From positions 1-7,604 of the forward strand of contig CALGZV010000191.1 in NCBI GenBank assembly GCA_937934385.1: a DNA stretch of 7,604 nucleotides, written 5' to 3'. The notes under the pieces were generated by a model. The model searched no databases. It saw nothing but the letters and a program-made list of their open reading frames with translations, and was not told where the DNA came from. Numbering within the stretch: position 1 is the stretch's first letter; the number at the start of each line of letters is the position of its first letter. Shown here piece after piece: positions 1 to 5,618 of this stretch. Both the position numbers and the translations under genes were made by a program. The DNA comes from an uncultured Clostridia bacterium. GTDB taxonomy: Bacteria > Bacillota > Clostridia > Oscillospirales > CAG-272.

Positions 1-849
1 GAACGTCTCCAGTATCTCGTTTTTCTGTTCAAGAGATTCGAGCAGTCCACCGAGCCTTTCCGGATCTGAATATTCCTGATAACGCAGGAGATGATTAACA
101 CCTTCAAAATGAAGCTCGCCGTCTCCTGTGTCTTCAAGAACAGAATAAAGCGCTTCCATTATACTGTCGGTCATTTCTCCGCAGCCCACCGAATCAAGCT
201 TTGCACGAAGCCGTATTATATCGGGAAGAGTAACACTCTCAGCCGAACGCCCCGCCATACAGCAGTTAAGGATAAATTCCACCTGCCCGGCAGCTTCCTC
301 TGTAAGCTCAGCAGCATTTGAATTTATATAAGCCGTTTTAGCTGTATGCCTTCCTGCAGTTTCAACAACTATGACGAGCAGCATGACGTCAGAACCGAGA
401 TATACCGTTTTAAACTGTATTACCGATGCAGCGCCGAATGCAGGGCGTGCGGTCAGCGAAGCATAATTAGTCATCATAGACATAAGCTTTCCCGCACGTT
501 CGAGTATTTTATCAAGCTCTGCAGTTCTCATTCTGACAAGACGGTTAAGTTCCATAAGCTCACCGGATGTCATACGGTAGCTGTCCATAAGTCCGTCGAC
601 ATAAAACCTGTATCCGCGTTCGGTCGGGGCTCTGCCGGCCGAGGTATGCGGCTGAACAAGATATCCCATATCCTCAAGCTCCGCCATCTCATTACGTATT
701 GTAGCTGAGGAAAACGCTATCTGTCCGTTCTGCGTCAGAAACTTTGAACCGACAGGCTCTCCGGCAGAAATATAAGCGTCTATAACCGCACGCAAAATAA
801 GCTTCTTACGCTCACTGAGTCCGCAAGACTCACTCATATGCCGTTCCAT
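1..849 (-). CDS. hrcA: Heat-inducible transcription repressor HrcA (C-terminus cut by window edge)
   Basis: HrcA represses class I heat-shock genes (hrcA-grpE-dnaK-dnaJ, groESL) by binding CIRCE operators; GroEL activity keeps it folded. The minus-strand frame is open from 849 to base 1 (283 codons). It begins MERHMSESCGLSERKKLILR and carries the typical N-terminal winged helix: a SSATIRNEMAELEDMGYL recognition region around residues 41-58, then the HTSAGRAPTERGYRFYVD hallmark around residues 61-78. A helical and GAF-like part follows. The family is usually about 340 residues, so some 60 residues lie beyond the window. I chose the ATG at 849 because AAGAGGG (862-868) lies 12 nt upstream; a second in-frame ATG at 837 is less well placed. 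A CIRCE element sits in its own leader, which fits autoregulation. grpE and dnaK would be expected just past the left edge. The identification is secure from motif and context. Confidence 0.95.
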   Translation of the reverse strand, partial: MERHMSESCGLSERKKLILRAVIDAYISAGEPVGSKFLTQNGQIAFSSATIRNEMAELEDMGYLVQPHTSAGRAPTERGYRFYVDGLMDSYRMTSGELMELNRLVRMRTAELDKILERAGKLMSMMTNYASLTARPAFGAASVIQFKTVYLGSDVMLLVIVVETAGRHTAKTAYINSNAAELTEEAAGQVEFILNCCMAGRSAESVTLPDIIRLRAKLDSVGCGEMTDSIMEALYSVLEDTGDGELHFEGVNHLLRYQEYSDPERLGGLLESLEQKNEILETF

Positions 850-916
850 AACAAAATCTTACCCTCTTGATTTTTGACGTTTCAATCCGCAAATTAATTT
901 AACGTTTTTATTTGTT

Positions 917-943
917 TTAGCACTCTCTCGTGTTAAGTGCTAA
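917..943 (-). promoter_or_regulatory. CIRCE operator (HrcA binding site)
   Basis: The plus strand reads TTAGCACTC, nine bases, then AAGTGCTAA. The CIRCE consensus is TTAGCACTC-N9-GAGTGCTAA, so one arm is perfect and the other differs at one base. It lies in the hrcA leader between the promoter and the start codon, the standard place for HrcA autoregulation. Confidence 0.93.
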
Positions 944-954
944 ACACTATATAA

Positions 955-983
955 AATTTACCATGTTTTGAAGTTTATTTCAA
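955..983 (-). promoter_or_regulatory. Candidate sigma-A promoter of hrcA
   Basis: On the minus strand TTGAAA (978-983) and TAAATT (955-960) are separated by 17 bp, directly upstream of the CIRCE operator. The -35 matches the consensus at five of six bases and the -10 at four of six. The region is AT-rich, so the exact boxes are uncertain, but a promoter is expected here because HrcA bound at CIRCE would block it. Confidence 0.5.
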
Positions 984-1220
984 CAGTATTTTACGTATTA
1001 AATGTTAACAATGTTTTAATTGCATTTATTTTAACAGTCCGACCGCTAAAAAAGCCTTCTAAAAATATAACACTTAAAATAAATCCGGTCATAGCATCTG
1101 TCTTACGCAGCGGTCTTGCATTGTTTTGCCTTCCTGTATTTACTTTTTACATAAATTGTGGTATACTCTTTTAATATAACTTAATATAACAACTGGCGGT
1201 AAAACAGTAACTGCCGGAAT
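984..1220. other. Non-coding stretch between the HAD phosphatase and hrcA
   Basis: I see no convincing gene here. An open frame of 68 codons on the plus strand (968-1174, TTG start) has no ribosome binding site and overlaps the hrcA promoter. The stretch holds a good plus-strand promoter match (1139-1167) and a perfect tandem 10-bp direct repeat, TTAATATAAC twice, at 1171-1190. No strong terminator follows the phosphatase gene; a weak stem at 1192-1217 needs mismatches when read on the minus strand. Confidence 0.6.
1139..1167 (+). promoter_or_regulatory. Possible extended -10 promoter, reading antisense into the phosphatase gene
   Basis: TTTACT (1139-1144), a 17-bp spacer and TATACT (1162-1167), with TG at 1159-1160 making an extended -10. 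It points right, toward the 3' end of the oppositely oriented HAD gene, where no plus-strand gene exists. It may start an antisense or small RNA, or be a chance match in AT-rich DNA. Confidence 0.35.
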
Positions 1221-2033
1221 TTAACTGCCGAAAGAATATATATTTACATCGCCGAGCGACGGAAATACAAAATCCGGACGATCACATTCCGCGGCAGAGT
1301 CCGCATCTTCCTTACATGTTTCGCCCGAAAGTACAAGAACAGACGTTATTCCATGCCTTTTTCCCATGGCAATATCCGTATAAAGCCTATCTCCGAATAC
1401 ACACATCTGTTCTTTCGAGAATCCGGTTTTTTCGCATATCATGTCAACTGTCTGACTGTACGGTTTACCGAAATATACCGGTTTCACACCTGTTGCTGCA
1501 GTTACAAATGCAGATATCGCTCCGCTGTCCGGAATAAAACCGTTTTCGGTAGGACAGTTAAAATCAGGATGTGTTGAAAAATACTCTGCTCCTCCCCGTA
1601 TAAATGTGCATGCGCGTTCAAGTTTACGATACGTCAAAGTAAGATCAAAACTTGTTATAACTATATCCGCGCTTTCCGCATCATCTCCGATAAGCGGGAT
1701 ACCTCCGGCGGCAAACTGCCGCCGAAGCTCGTCCGTTCCGACAAGATACACTCTTTTTCCTTGTCGGAATCTGTTAAGATAAAGTATCGTGACATCCGCC
1801 GAGGTCATTATTTCGTCCCTTGTCGGCTCAAAGCCCATCCGGGAAAGCCGCGAAAGATAAAATTCCGGAATATTTGATGCATTATTGGTAAAGAAAAGGA
1901 TCTTCCGTCCTGCGGCTCTTAGATTTTTTATAAAATCTATTGCGCCGTCAAACGCCTTTTCTCCGAGATATACGGTTCCGTCCATGTCAAAAATAAAAAG
2001 TTTTTTTTCAGCCAGCGCCCCGTGCATTTCCAT
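1221..2033 (-). CDS. HAD-IIA family phosphatase, NagD/pNPPase-like
   Basis: This is a cytosolic Mg-dependent phosphatase of the haloacid dehalogenase superfamily, subclass IIA. Members dephosphorylate sugar phosphates or nucleoside monophosphates; the substrate cannot be read from sequence. All four motifs are visible (270-residue numbering): motif I DMDGTVYLG with nucleophile D16 and acid/base D18, motif II FFTNNASN with T49, motif III K190 in YFGKPYS, and motif IV FGDRLYTDI with D215 and D220. The C2-type cap lies between motifs II and III. Length is normal for the family. The frame is open to an ATG at 2081, but that codon has no Shine-Dalgarno and would lie upstream of the likely -10 box (2072-2077). 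The ATG at 2033 has AGGGG 13 nt upstream and is preferred. The gene is divergent from coaW. Family is certain, substrate unknown. Confidence 0.92.
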   Translation of the reverse strand: MEMHGALAEKKLFIFDMDGTVYLGEKAFDGAIDFIKNLRAAGRKILFFTNNASNIPEFYLSRLSRMGFEPTRDEIMTSADVTILYLNRFRQGKRVYLVGTDELRRQFAAGGIPLIGDDAESADIVITSFDLTLTYRKLERACTFIRGGAEYFSTHPDFNCPTENGFIPDSGAISAFVTAATGVKPVYFGKPYSQTVDMICEKTGFSKEQMCVFGDRLYTDIAMGKRHGITSVLVLSGETCKEDADSAAECDRPDFVFPSLGDVNIYSFGS

Positions 2034-2046
2034 TATTATGTATCTA

Positions 2047-2051
2047 CCCCT
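2047..2051 (-). promoter_or_regulatory. Ribosome binding site deciding the start of the HAD phosphatase
   Basis: AGGGG on the minus strand, 13 nt before the ATG at 2033. The longer open frame starting at 2081 has nothing comparable, so this site argues for the shorter protein. Confidence 0.55.
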
Positions 2052-2066
2052 GTTTAATATTTTATT

Positions 2067-2095
2067 TTTATATTCTAACATATAACAGTTATAAA
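2067..2095 (+). promoter_or_regulatory. Candidate promoter of coaW, overlapping the divergent one
   Basis: TTTATA (2067-2072), 17 bp, then TATAAA (2090-2095). It overlaps the minus-strand candidate almost exactly, so the two would exclude each other. The -35 is only four of six and the region is very AT-rich, so this is a weak call. Confidence 0.3.
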
Positions 2096-2100
2096 GTCCA
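2072..2100 (-). promoter_or_regulatory. Candidate promoter of the HAD phosphatase
   Basis: On the minus strand TGGACT (2095-2100), a 17-bp spacer and TAGAAT (2072-2077) preceded by TGT, which gives an extended -10. The transcript would start near 2065, leaving a leader of about 30 nt before the ATG at 2033. Confidence 0.5.
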
Positions 2101-2178
2101 CAAGAATAATATAAATTAAAAAAATAAAGCGCCTAATAATTAAATCCATCGAAAAATATAAGAAAGGTATAGTTTTTA

Positions 2179-2994
2179 ATGAAAAATGTTATAGGAATTG
2201 ATATAGGTGGAAGCACAACAAAAATCGTCGGATTTACAAAAGACGGGAAGCTTATCGAACCGATGTCGGTAAAAGCCGCCGATCCAATCACCTCTGCATA
2301 CGGAGCTTTCGGAAAATTTACCGACGTTAATAAGCTTTCTCTCGATTCCATAGAAAAGGTAATGATCACCGGAGTAGGATCGGCTTATATTTCAACGCCT
2401 ATTTACGGACTTCCGTGCGAAACACGGCCGGAATTCGATTGTATCGGAAAAGGCGGGCTCTGGCTGTCGGGACTGGACGAGGCAATTATTGTCAGCATGG
2501 GTACCGGAACAGCAATGGTATATTCAAAAAAAGGAGAAAACCCTGTATACCTCGGCGGAACCGGAATCGGCGGAGGAACTCTGCACGGTCTGTCTCATAT
2601 GCTGTTCGGAATCGAAAGCGTAGAACATCTTTTCACACTTGCAGAAGGCGGAGATATTTCACATATTGATCTTAGAATCTCCGATATAACAAGCAAAGAT
2701 ATACTGCCGGAAATGCCCGGAAACATGACAGCAGCAAACTTCGGAAAAATAGATGACCTTGCCACAAAAAGCGACAAGGCACTCGGTATAATAAACATGG
2801 TATTTGAAACTATCGCAATGTGCGCGATTTTTGCTTCGCGCGCACACGGATCGAATAATATCGTCCTTACCGGAAATCTTACAAGCGCTCCGATAGCAAA
2901 AGATTTTTTCGCATCTCTGAGCAAAATGTTCAACGTTAATTTTATAATTCCCGAACGTTCATCATTTGCTACCGTCATCGGCGCCGCCCTTTAA
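2179..2994 (+). CDS. coaW: Type II pantothenate kinase (CoaW-like)
   Basis: It phosphorylates pantothenate to 4'-phosphopantothenate with ATP, the first step of coenzyme A synthesis, in the cytosol. The 271-residue protein is close to the length of the Staphylococcus aureus enzyme. It has the ASKHA-fold phosphate-1 loop IGIDIGGSTTK (D8, G10-G11), an ETRPEFDCIGKGG segment with E85 at the position of the family's catalytic glutamate (compare VEFDAASQG in S. aureus), the SMGTGTAMVY phosphate-2 loop (G108-T111), GGTGIGGGTLHGLS (126-139) and PGNMTAANFGK (180-190), all features of type II enzymes. AAAGG lies 11 nt before the ATG. Type II kinases are generally little inhibited by CoA; that is family knowledge. 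It is divergent from a HAD phosphatase and convergent with a small lipoprotein gene. A BadF/BcrA-type ATPase is the main alternative but fits the conserved blocks less well. Confidence 0.88.
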   Translation: MKNVIGIDIGGSTTKIVGFTKDGKLIEPMSVKAADPITSAYGAFGKFTDVNKLSLDSIEKVMITGVGSAYISTPIYGLPCETRPEFDCIGKGGLWLSGLDEAIIVSMGTGTAMVYSKKGENPVYLGGTGIGGGTLHGLSHMLFGIESVEHLFTLAEGGDISHIDLRISDITSKDILPEMPGNMTAANFGKIDDLATKSDKALGIINMVFETIAMCAIFASRAHGSNNIVLTGNLTSAPIAKDFFASLSKMFNVNFIIPERSSFATVIGAAL

Positions 2995-3014
2995 ATAATC
3001 AGTTTTAACGGTCT

Positions 3015-3072
3015 CATACTGACCCAATACAGATCGCAGTATGATATTTAGCCAGTTAAATATCATGTTTTT
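3015..3072 (+). terminator. Overlapping hairpins and T-run ending coaW
   Basis: Two perfect inverted repeats lie just after the coaW stop. CATACTG (3015-3021) pairs with CAGTATG (3037-3043), and ATGATATTTA (3041-3050) pairs with TAAATATCAT (3057-3066) over a 6-nt loop, followed by GTTTTT. The second is a plausible though AT-rich intrinsic terminator. The two stems share 3041-3043, so both cannot form fully at once. Confidence 0.6.
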
Positions 3073-3109
3073 CATACAGCTTAATTAGCCGCACCGATAT
3101 TAAATTATT

Positions 3110-3373
3110 TTATCTTGACGGTTCGTTTCCCATTCCCGGAGCTGCACCGCCGATTATTCCGCCGTTCTGACCGGATTCGTTTCCATGATCGCCGATTATC
3201 CCGCTGTCACGGTCAGTCCCGTTTACTGCGCCTCCCGGCATATTTGAAGAATCTGTATCGGTACCTCCGGAATTTCTTCCGTCCGTGCATGCGGTAAACA
3301 TGCTTACGCACGCACATATCGCTGCCGCAGCAGCTGCCGATCTCAGAAATCTTTTTCCGATTTTGTTTTTCAC
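3110..3373 (-). CDS. Small low-complexity lipoprotein
   Basis: I do not recognise a family. The 87-residue protein has a lipoprotein signal peptide: a basic n-region (MKNKIGKRFLR), an Ala-rich hydrophobic stretch (12-28) and a lipobox-like FTAC with C29 as the likely lipidated cysteine; Phe at -3 is acceptable but not the commonest. The mature part of about 58 residues is rich in Gly, Asn, Asp and Ser and carries two GIIG motifs (GIIGDHG and GGIIGG). It has no predicted fold and is probably an extended, membrane-tethered, outward-facing peptide. The frame is open to a GTG at 3406, but the GTG at 3373 has GGAG 6 nt upstream and places a textbook n-region at the N-terminus, so it is preferred. 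It is convergent with coaW. Function is unknown. Confidence 0.75.
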   Translation of the reverse strand: MKNKIGKRFLRSAAAAAAICACVSMFTACTDGRNSGGTDTDSSNMPGGAVNGTDRDSGIIGDHGNESGQNGGIIGGAAPGMGNEPSR

Positions 3374-3379
3374 AATAAA

Positions 3380-3383
3380 CTCC
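3380..3383 (-). promoter_or_regulatory. Ribosome binding site deciding the lipoprotein start
   Basis: GGAG on the minus strand, 6 nt before the GTG at 3373. It supports this internal start over the upstream GTG at 3406. Confidence 0.7.
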
Positions 3384-3797
3384 GATCTGCCGCTATAATG
3401 CGACACAAAATATCATTCATTTTCCAATGAGAAAAACTAAGGTGTGAAAACAAACGAAAAATTTACTTAAGCTTATTTTACATCTTACTCATTTTTCAAA
3501 AAACACACCGAAATCCAGAAGGCTTCCGGCATGTATTTTTAGTATTTAACGGGAGATGCCTTTCGGACATCCCCCGTGATATAAAATATCACACGAAAAG
3601 AAACAAGGAAAATCCGAAAATGGCACCGCCGCAGCACATGAGCGTGATATACACACTTGCTCCGTGCTGTATTATTATTATCCGCTGATACACTTACTAT
3701 ACATTCAAAAGAAAAACAAAAATTTCTAATTATTAAAAATATGCTGTATTGCAGCATACAGTATATTTTATTAATTTCAATTTTTTTTCGTTTTTTC
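3384..3797. other. Long intergenic region between the lipoprotein gene and the pduL promoter
   Basis: No credible protein gene is visible on either strand. A 72-codon minus-strand frame (3539-3757) has no ribosome binding site and runs across the hairpins described separately. A palindromic element, CTGTAT-TGCAGC-ATACAG, sits at about 3744-3761, between the hairpin cluster and the pduL promoter. It could be a regulator site. Very T-rich DNA (3777-3800) follows and may act as an UP-like element for that promoter. Confidence 0.55.
3498..3670 (-). ncRNA. Possible structured RNA (hairpin cluster), unassigned
   Basis: Four hairpins lie in a region with no credible gene. Read on the minus strand: 3631-3670 pairs CAGCAC with GTGCTG and continues inward through GAGC/GCTC and GTG/CAC around small internal loops. 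3576-3592 is GTGATAT/ATATCAC with a 3-nt loop. 3550-3576 is an 11-bp stem with one bulged U closed by CCGAAAGG, a GAAA tetraloop; one position is G-U on this strand but A-C on the other. 3515-3529 is a short stem, followed 11 nt later by six Ts (3498-3503). The tetraloop and the G-U pair favour a minus-strand RNA. It could be a free RNA or a long leader of the lipoprotein gene at 3373. I could not match it to 6S, SRP, tmRNA, RNase P or a riboswitch class I know. Confidence 0.3.
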
Positions 3798-3826
3798 TTT
3801 ACTTTTTTATTCCCTCATAGTATAAT
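3798..3826 (+). promoter_or_regulatory. Sigma-A promoter of pduL
   Basis: TTTACT (3798-3803), a 17-bp spacer and a perfect TATAAT (3821-3826). T-rich DNA lies directly upstream. The transcript would start near 3833, giving a leader of about 75 nt. Confidence 0.85.
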
Positions 3827-3834
3827 GGTATCAT

Positions 3835-3863
3835 AGCATGTCTGAAACGGCTAATAACATGCT
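3835..3863 (+). other. 5' leader hairpin of pduL
   Basis: AGCATGT (3835-3841) and ACATGCT (3857-3863) form a perfect 7-bp stem with a 15-nt loop at the very start of the predicted transcript. It may stabilise the mRNA 5' end. No riboswitch motif is recognised. Confidence 0.45.
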
Positions 3864-3907
3864 TTACATAACTTACAAGCAAAAATTAATAAGGAGATAA
3901 ACTAAAA

Positions 3908-4483
3908 ATGTCAAACAAGGTACTTGTTGAAACTTCAGCACGCCATGTACATCTTACCGAAGACCAGATAGAGATTCTTTTCGGCAAGGGTGCAACACTC
4001 ACACATAAAAAAGATCTGAGCCAGCCCGGTCAGTTCGCATGCGAGGAGCGCGTTACGCTCGTCGGCCCCAAAAAACCGATCGCAAACGTAATTATTCTCG
4101 GACCGGCACGTAAAGCAGGACAGGTAGAGATTTCATACACAGATGCACGTACACTCGGCATAGATGCTCCTGTACGCGAAAGCGGCGACGTCGCCGGAAC
4201 ACCCGGATGTAAGATCATCGGCCCTGCAGGTGAACTTGATCTGGCAGAAGGTGTCATAATTGCAAAACGCCATGTTCACCTCGATCCCGCAACTGCCGAG
4301 CAGTTCGGTCTTTCAGATAAGCAGATAGTTTCCCTCAAGATCGATAACAGTCTCGGACGCAGCACTGTATTCGGAGATCTCGTTGTCCGTGTAAATGAAA
4401 ACTTTGCCCCTGCAGTTCATCTTGATACCGATGAAGCAAATGCGGCATGTGCATTCGGTAAATGCTTCGGAGAGCTTATCTGA
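3908..4483 (+). CDS. pduL: Phosphate propanoyltransferase / phosphotransacetylase, PduL type
   Basis: A zinc-dependent phosphotransacylase that interconverts acyl-CoA plus phosphate with acyl-phosphate plus CoA. Depending on context it acts on propionyl-CoA in microcompartments or serves as the cell's acetyl-CoA phosphotransacetylase. The 191-residue protein shows the duplicated metal-binding motifs SARHVHLT (H13, H15) and AKRHVHLD (H122, H124), a third conserved His in AVHLDTDEANAA (H171), and the core blocks KKDLSQPGQFACEE, ILGPARKAGQVEIS and APVRESGD. Microcompartment PduLs carry an N-terminal targeting extension before the first HxH motif; here that motif is reached at residue 13, so a cytosolic housekeeping role is more likely. 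AAGGAG lies 11 nt before the ATG. It has its own promoter and terminator, so it is monocistronic. No acetate kinase or shell gene is in view. Confidence 0.95.
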   Translation: MSNKVLVETSARHVHLTEDQIEILFGKGATLTHKKDLSQPGQFACEERVTLVGPKKPIANVIILGPARKAGQVEISYTDARTLGIDAPVRESGDVAGTPGCKIIGPAGELDLAEGVIIAKRHVHLDPATAEQFGLSDKQIVSLKIDNSLGRSTVFGDLVVRVNENFAPAVHLDTDEANAACAFGKCFGELI

Positions 4484-4499
4484 GCGGTATAATACATCA

Positions 4500-4537
4500 A
4501 AAAAGCTTACGCGGCATAAAAATCGCGTAAGCTTTTT
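4500..4537. terminator. Bidirectional intrinsic terminator
   Basis: A perfect 14-bp stem: AAAAAGCTTACGCG (4500-4513) with CGCGTAAGCTTTTT (4524-4537), 10-nt loop. The A-run on the left and T-run on the right give U-tracts on both strands. It ends pduL 16 nt after its stop and can also end the leftward DUF4097 transcript arriving from 4719. Confidence 0.92.
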
Positions 4538-4718
4538 ATTTTAAATAATATGCTCAAACTATTTATAATAAATACATAGTTCGGATATGTTCAAACGGCA
4601 TTTAAGACCACAAAAGCAGGCATAATTTTTTCATATATACTATTTCAAAATGCAATTTCAATTATTCAGGCATACCGTAGTTTATTACAGGCAAAATGCT
4701 CTTGAACATAAATTTATA

Positions 4719-5618
4719 TTATGATGCCTGGGTATCCGAGCCGAGAGACTGATCCGAAACCGGAAAATCCACTGATATATTTCCCTTGTCAGATACAGCA
4801 GTTATTTTACACGGATATGTAGTACCGGAATGGTACGCGTGTCCGGCAGACGTACCGTAATACATGACAGATCCGAGCGGAGCGTCGACCGTATATTCAC
4901 ATTCATTATTGCGGTCAACTGTTATTCCGATATTTCCGGATAAACTACGCATATCGGCAATTCCTGCAAAAACAGGCTGATTAAATTCTATGTTTCCGTT
5001 TTCAGTATTCAGAATGTATCCTGTCTGAGAATACGCATTTCCGCTTACCGAAATGCTTCCCAAAGAGGAAGCTATGCTGCAGTCCGCTTTATAGGCTATA
5101 TTTTCAACAGTCACATTGCCGTCTTCGACTTCAATATCAATTTTTCTGATATTAAGCGTATCAGGAAGATAAACCGTCACCGAACGCTTGGCGTTTTCAT
5201 CAATCCCGGCTTTGCCCTTTCCGCCAAACGGAAACAGATAACGCATACCGTCAAATGATATACCGCCTGATGAAATCGTAACAAATGAGCTGAAACTTAT
5301 TCCGTCGGATATTTCAAGTTCACCGTCTGTCATCGACAGGCTGTATTTGTACTTTTCAAAATTTACAAGCTCAGCTTCGGCACGGTCAGCGCCTCCGATT
5401 ATATGCACATCGCAGCGTCCGAGAGAAAGCTTTATCCTATTGATACTTTCTGCCTTAAAATCAACCGTATCGAACAGATCGCCTGATTCATTATAATTAT
5501 AGCTGAAAATATCTACACCATCTTTTTCGGCATTGCTCTGCGCGACTGAACAGGTTATTGTTCCTGCAATAATAAGAGCGACCGCAACTACTATAAAAAT
5601 TACTGAAGTAGGCTTCAT
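4719..5618 (-). CDS. Membrane-anchored DUF4097-family beta-rich protein
   Basis: Probably an extracytoplasmic protein tied to the membrane by its N-terminus. Residues 5-24 (SVIFIVVAVALIIAGTITCS) are a hydrophobic anchor or uncleaved signal; a lipobox is not convincing there. The rest is short beta-strand repeats with the alternation typical of DUF4097 (putative adhesin-like beta solenoid), for example VEDGNVTVENI, SSLGSISVSGNA, TENGNIEFNQP, SLSGNIGITVD and SDKGNISVDFP. These G-[NS]-I-x-[VF] rungs recur about every 20-30 residues. Length (299) is usual for the family. Its ATG overlaps the upstream stop as ATGA, and AGGAG lies 14 nt upstream, a long spacing, so translation is probably coupled to the HAAS gene. 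DUF4097 proteins often accompany DUF1700/HAAS proteins; their biochemical function is poorly known. Confidence 0.8.
   Translation of the reverse strand: MKPTSVIFIVVAVALIIAGTITCSVAQSNAEKDGVDIFSYNYNESGDLFDTVDFKAESINRIKLSLGRCDVHIIGGADRAEAELVNFEKYKYSLSMTDGELEISDGISFSSFVTISSGGISFDGMRYLFPFGGKGKAGIDENAKRSVTVYLPDTLNIRKIDIEVEDGNVTVENIAYKADCSIASSLGSISVSGNAYSQTGYILNTENGNIEFNQPVFAGIADMRSLSGNIGITVDRNNECEYTVDAPLGSVMYYGTSAGHAYHSGTTYPCKITAVSDKGNISVDFPVSDQSLGSDTQAS

Noticed and set aside
91..708. Two plus-strand open frames of 76 and 120 codons
   Set aside because: They lie antisense to hrcA, whose minus-strand frame is open and clearly homologous throughout; they have no ribosome binding sites or recognisable domains.
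968..1174. Plus-strand 68-codon frame with hydrophobic stretches
   Set aside because: It has a TTG start, no ribosome binding site, AT-rich composition, and overlaps the hrcA promoter; probably chance.
1192..1217. Inverted repeat after the HAD phosphatase as a terminator
   Set aside because: On the minus strand the stem has two A-C mismatches and no U-tract directly after it; it pairs better on the plus strand through G-U pairs.
3550..3576. Strong hairpin as an intrinsic terminator
   Set aside because: Neither strand has a U-tract directly after the stem, so it fits a structured RNA element better than a terminator.
3539..3757. Minus-strand 72-codon frame
   Set aside because: There is no ribosome binding site before its ATG, the protein lacks any recognisable pattern, and it spans several hairpins better explained as RNA structure.
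4617..4731. CAGGCA-type repeats (CAGGCATA at 4617 and 4667, CAGGCAAA at 4688, CAGGCATC at 4724)
   Set aside because: They are short, irregularly spaced, and the last lies inside a coding region; too weak to call a repeat array or operator set.
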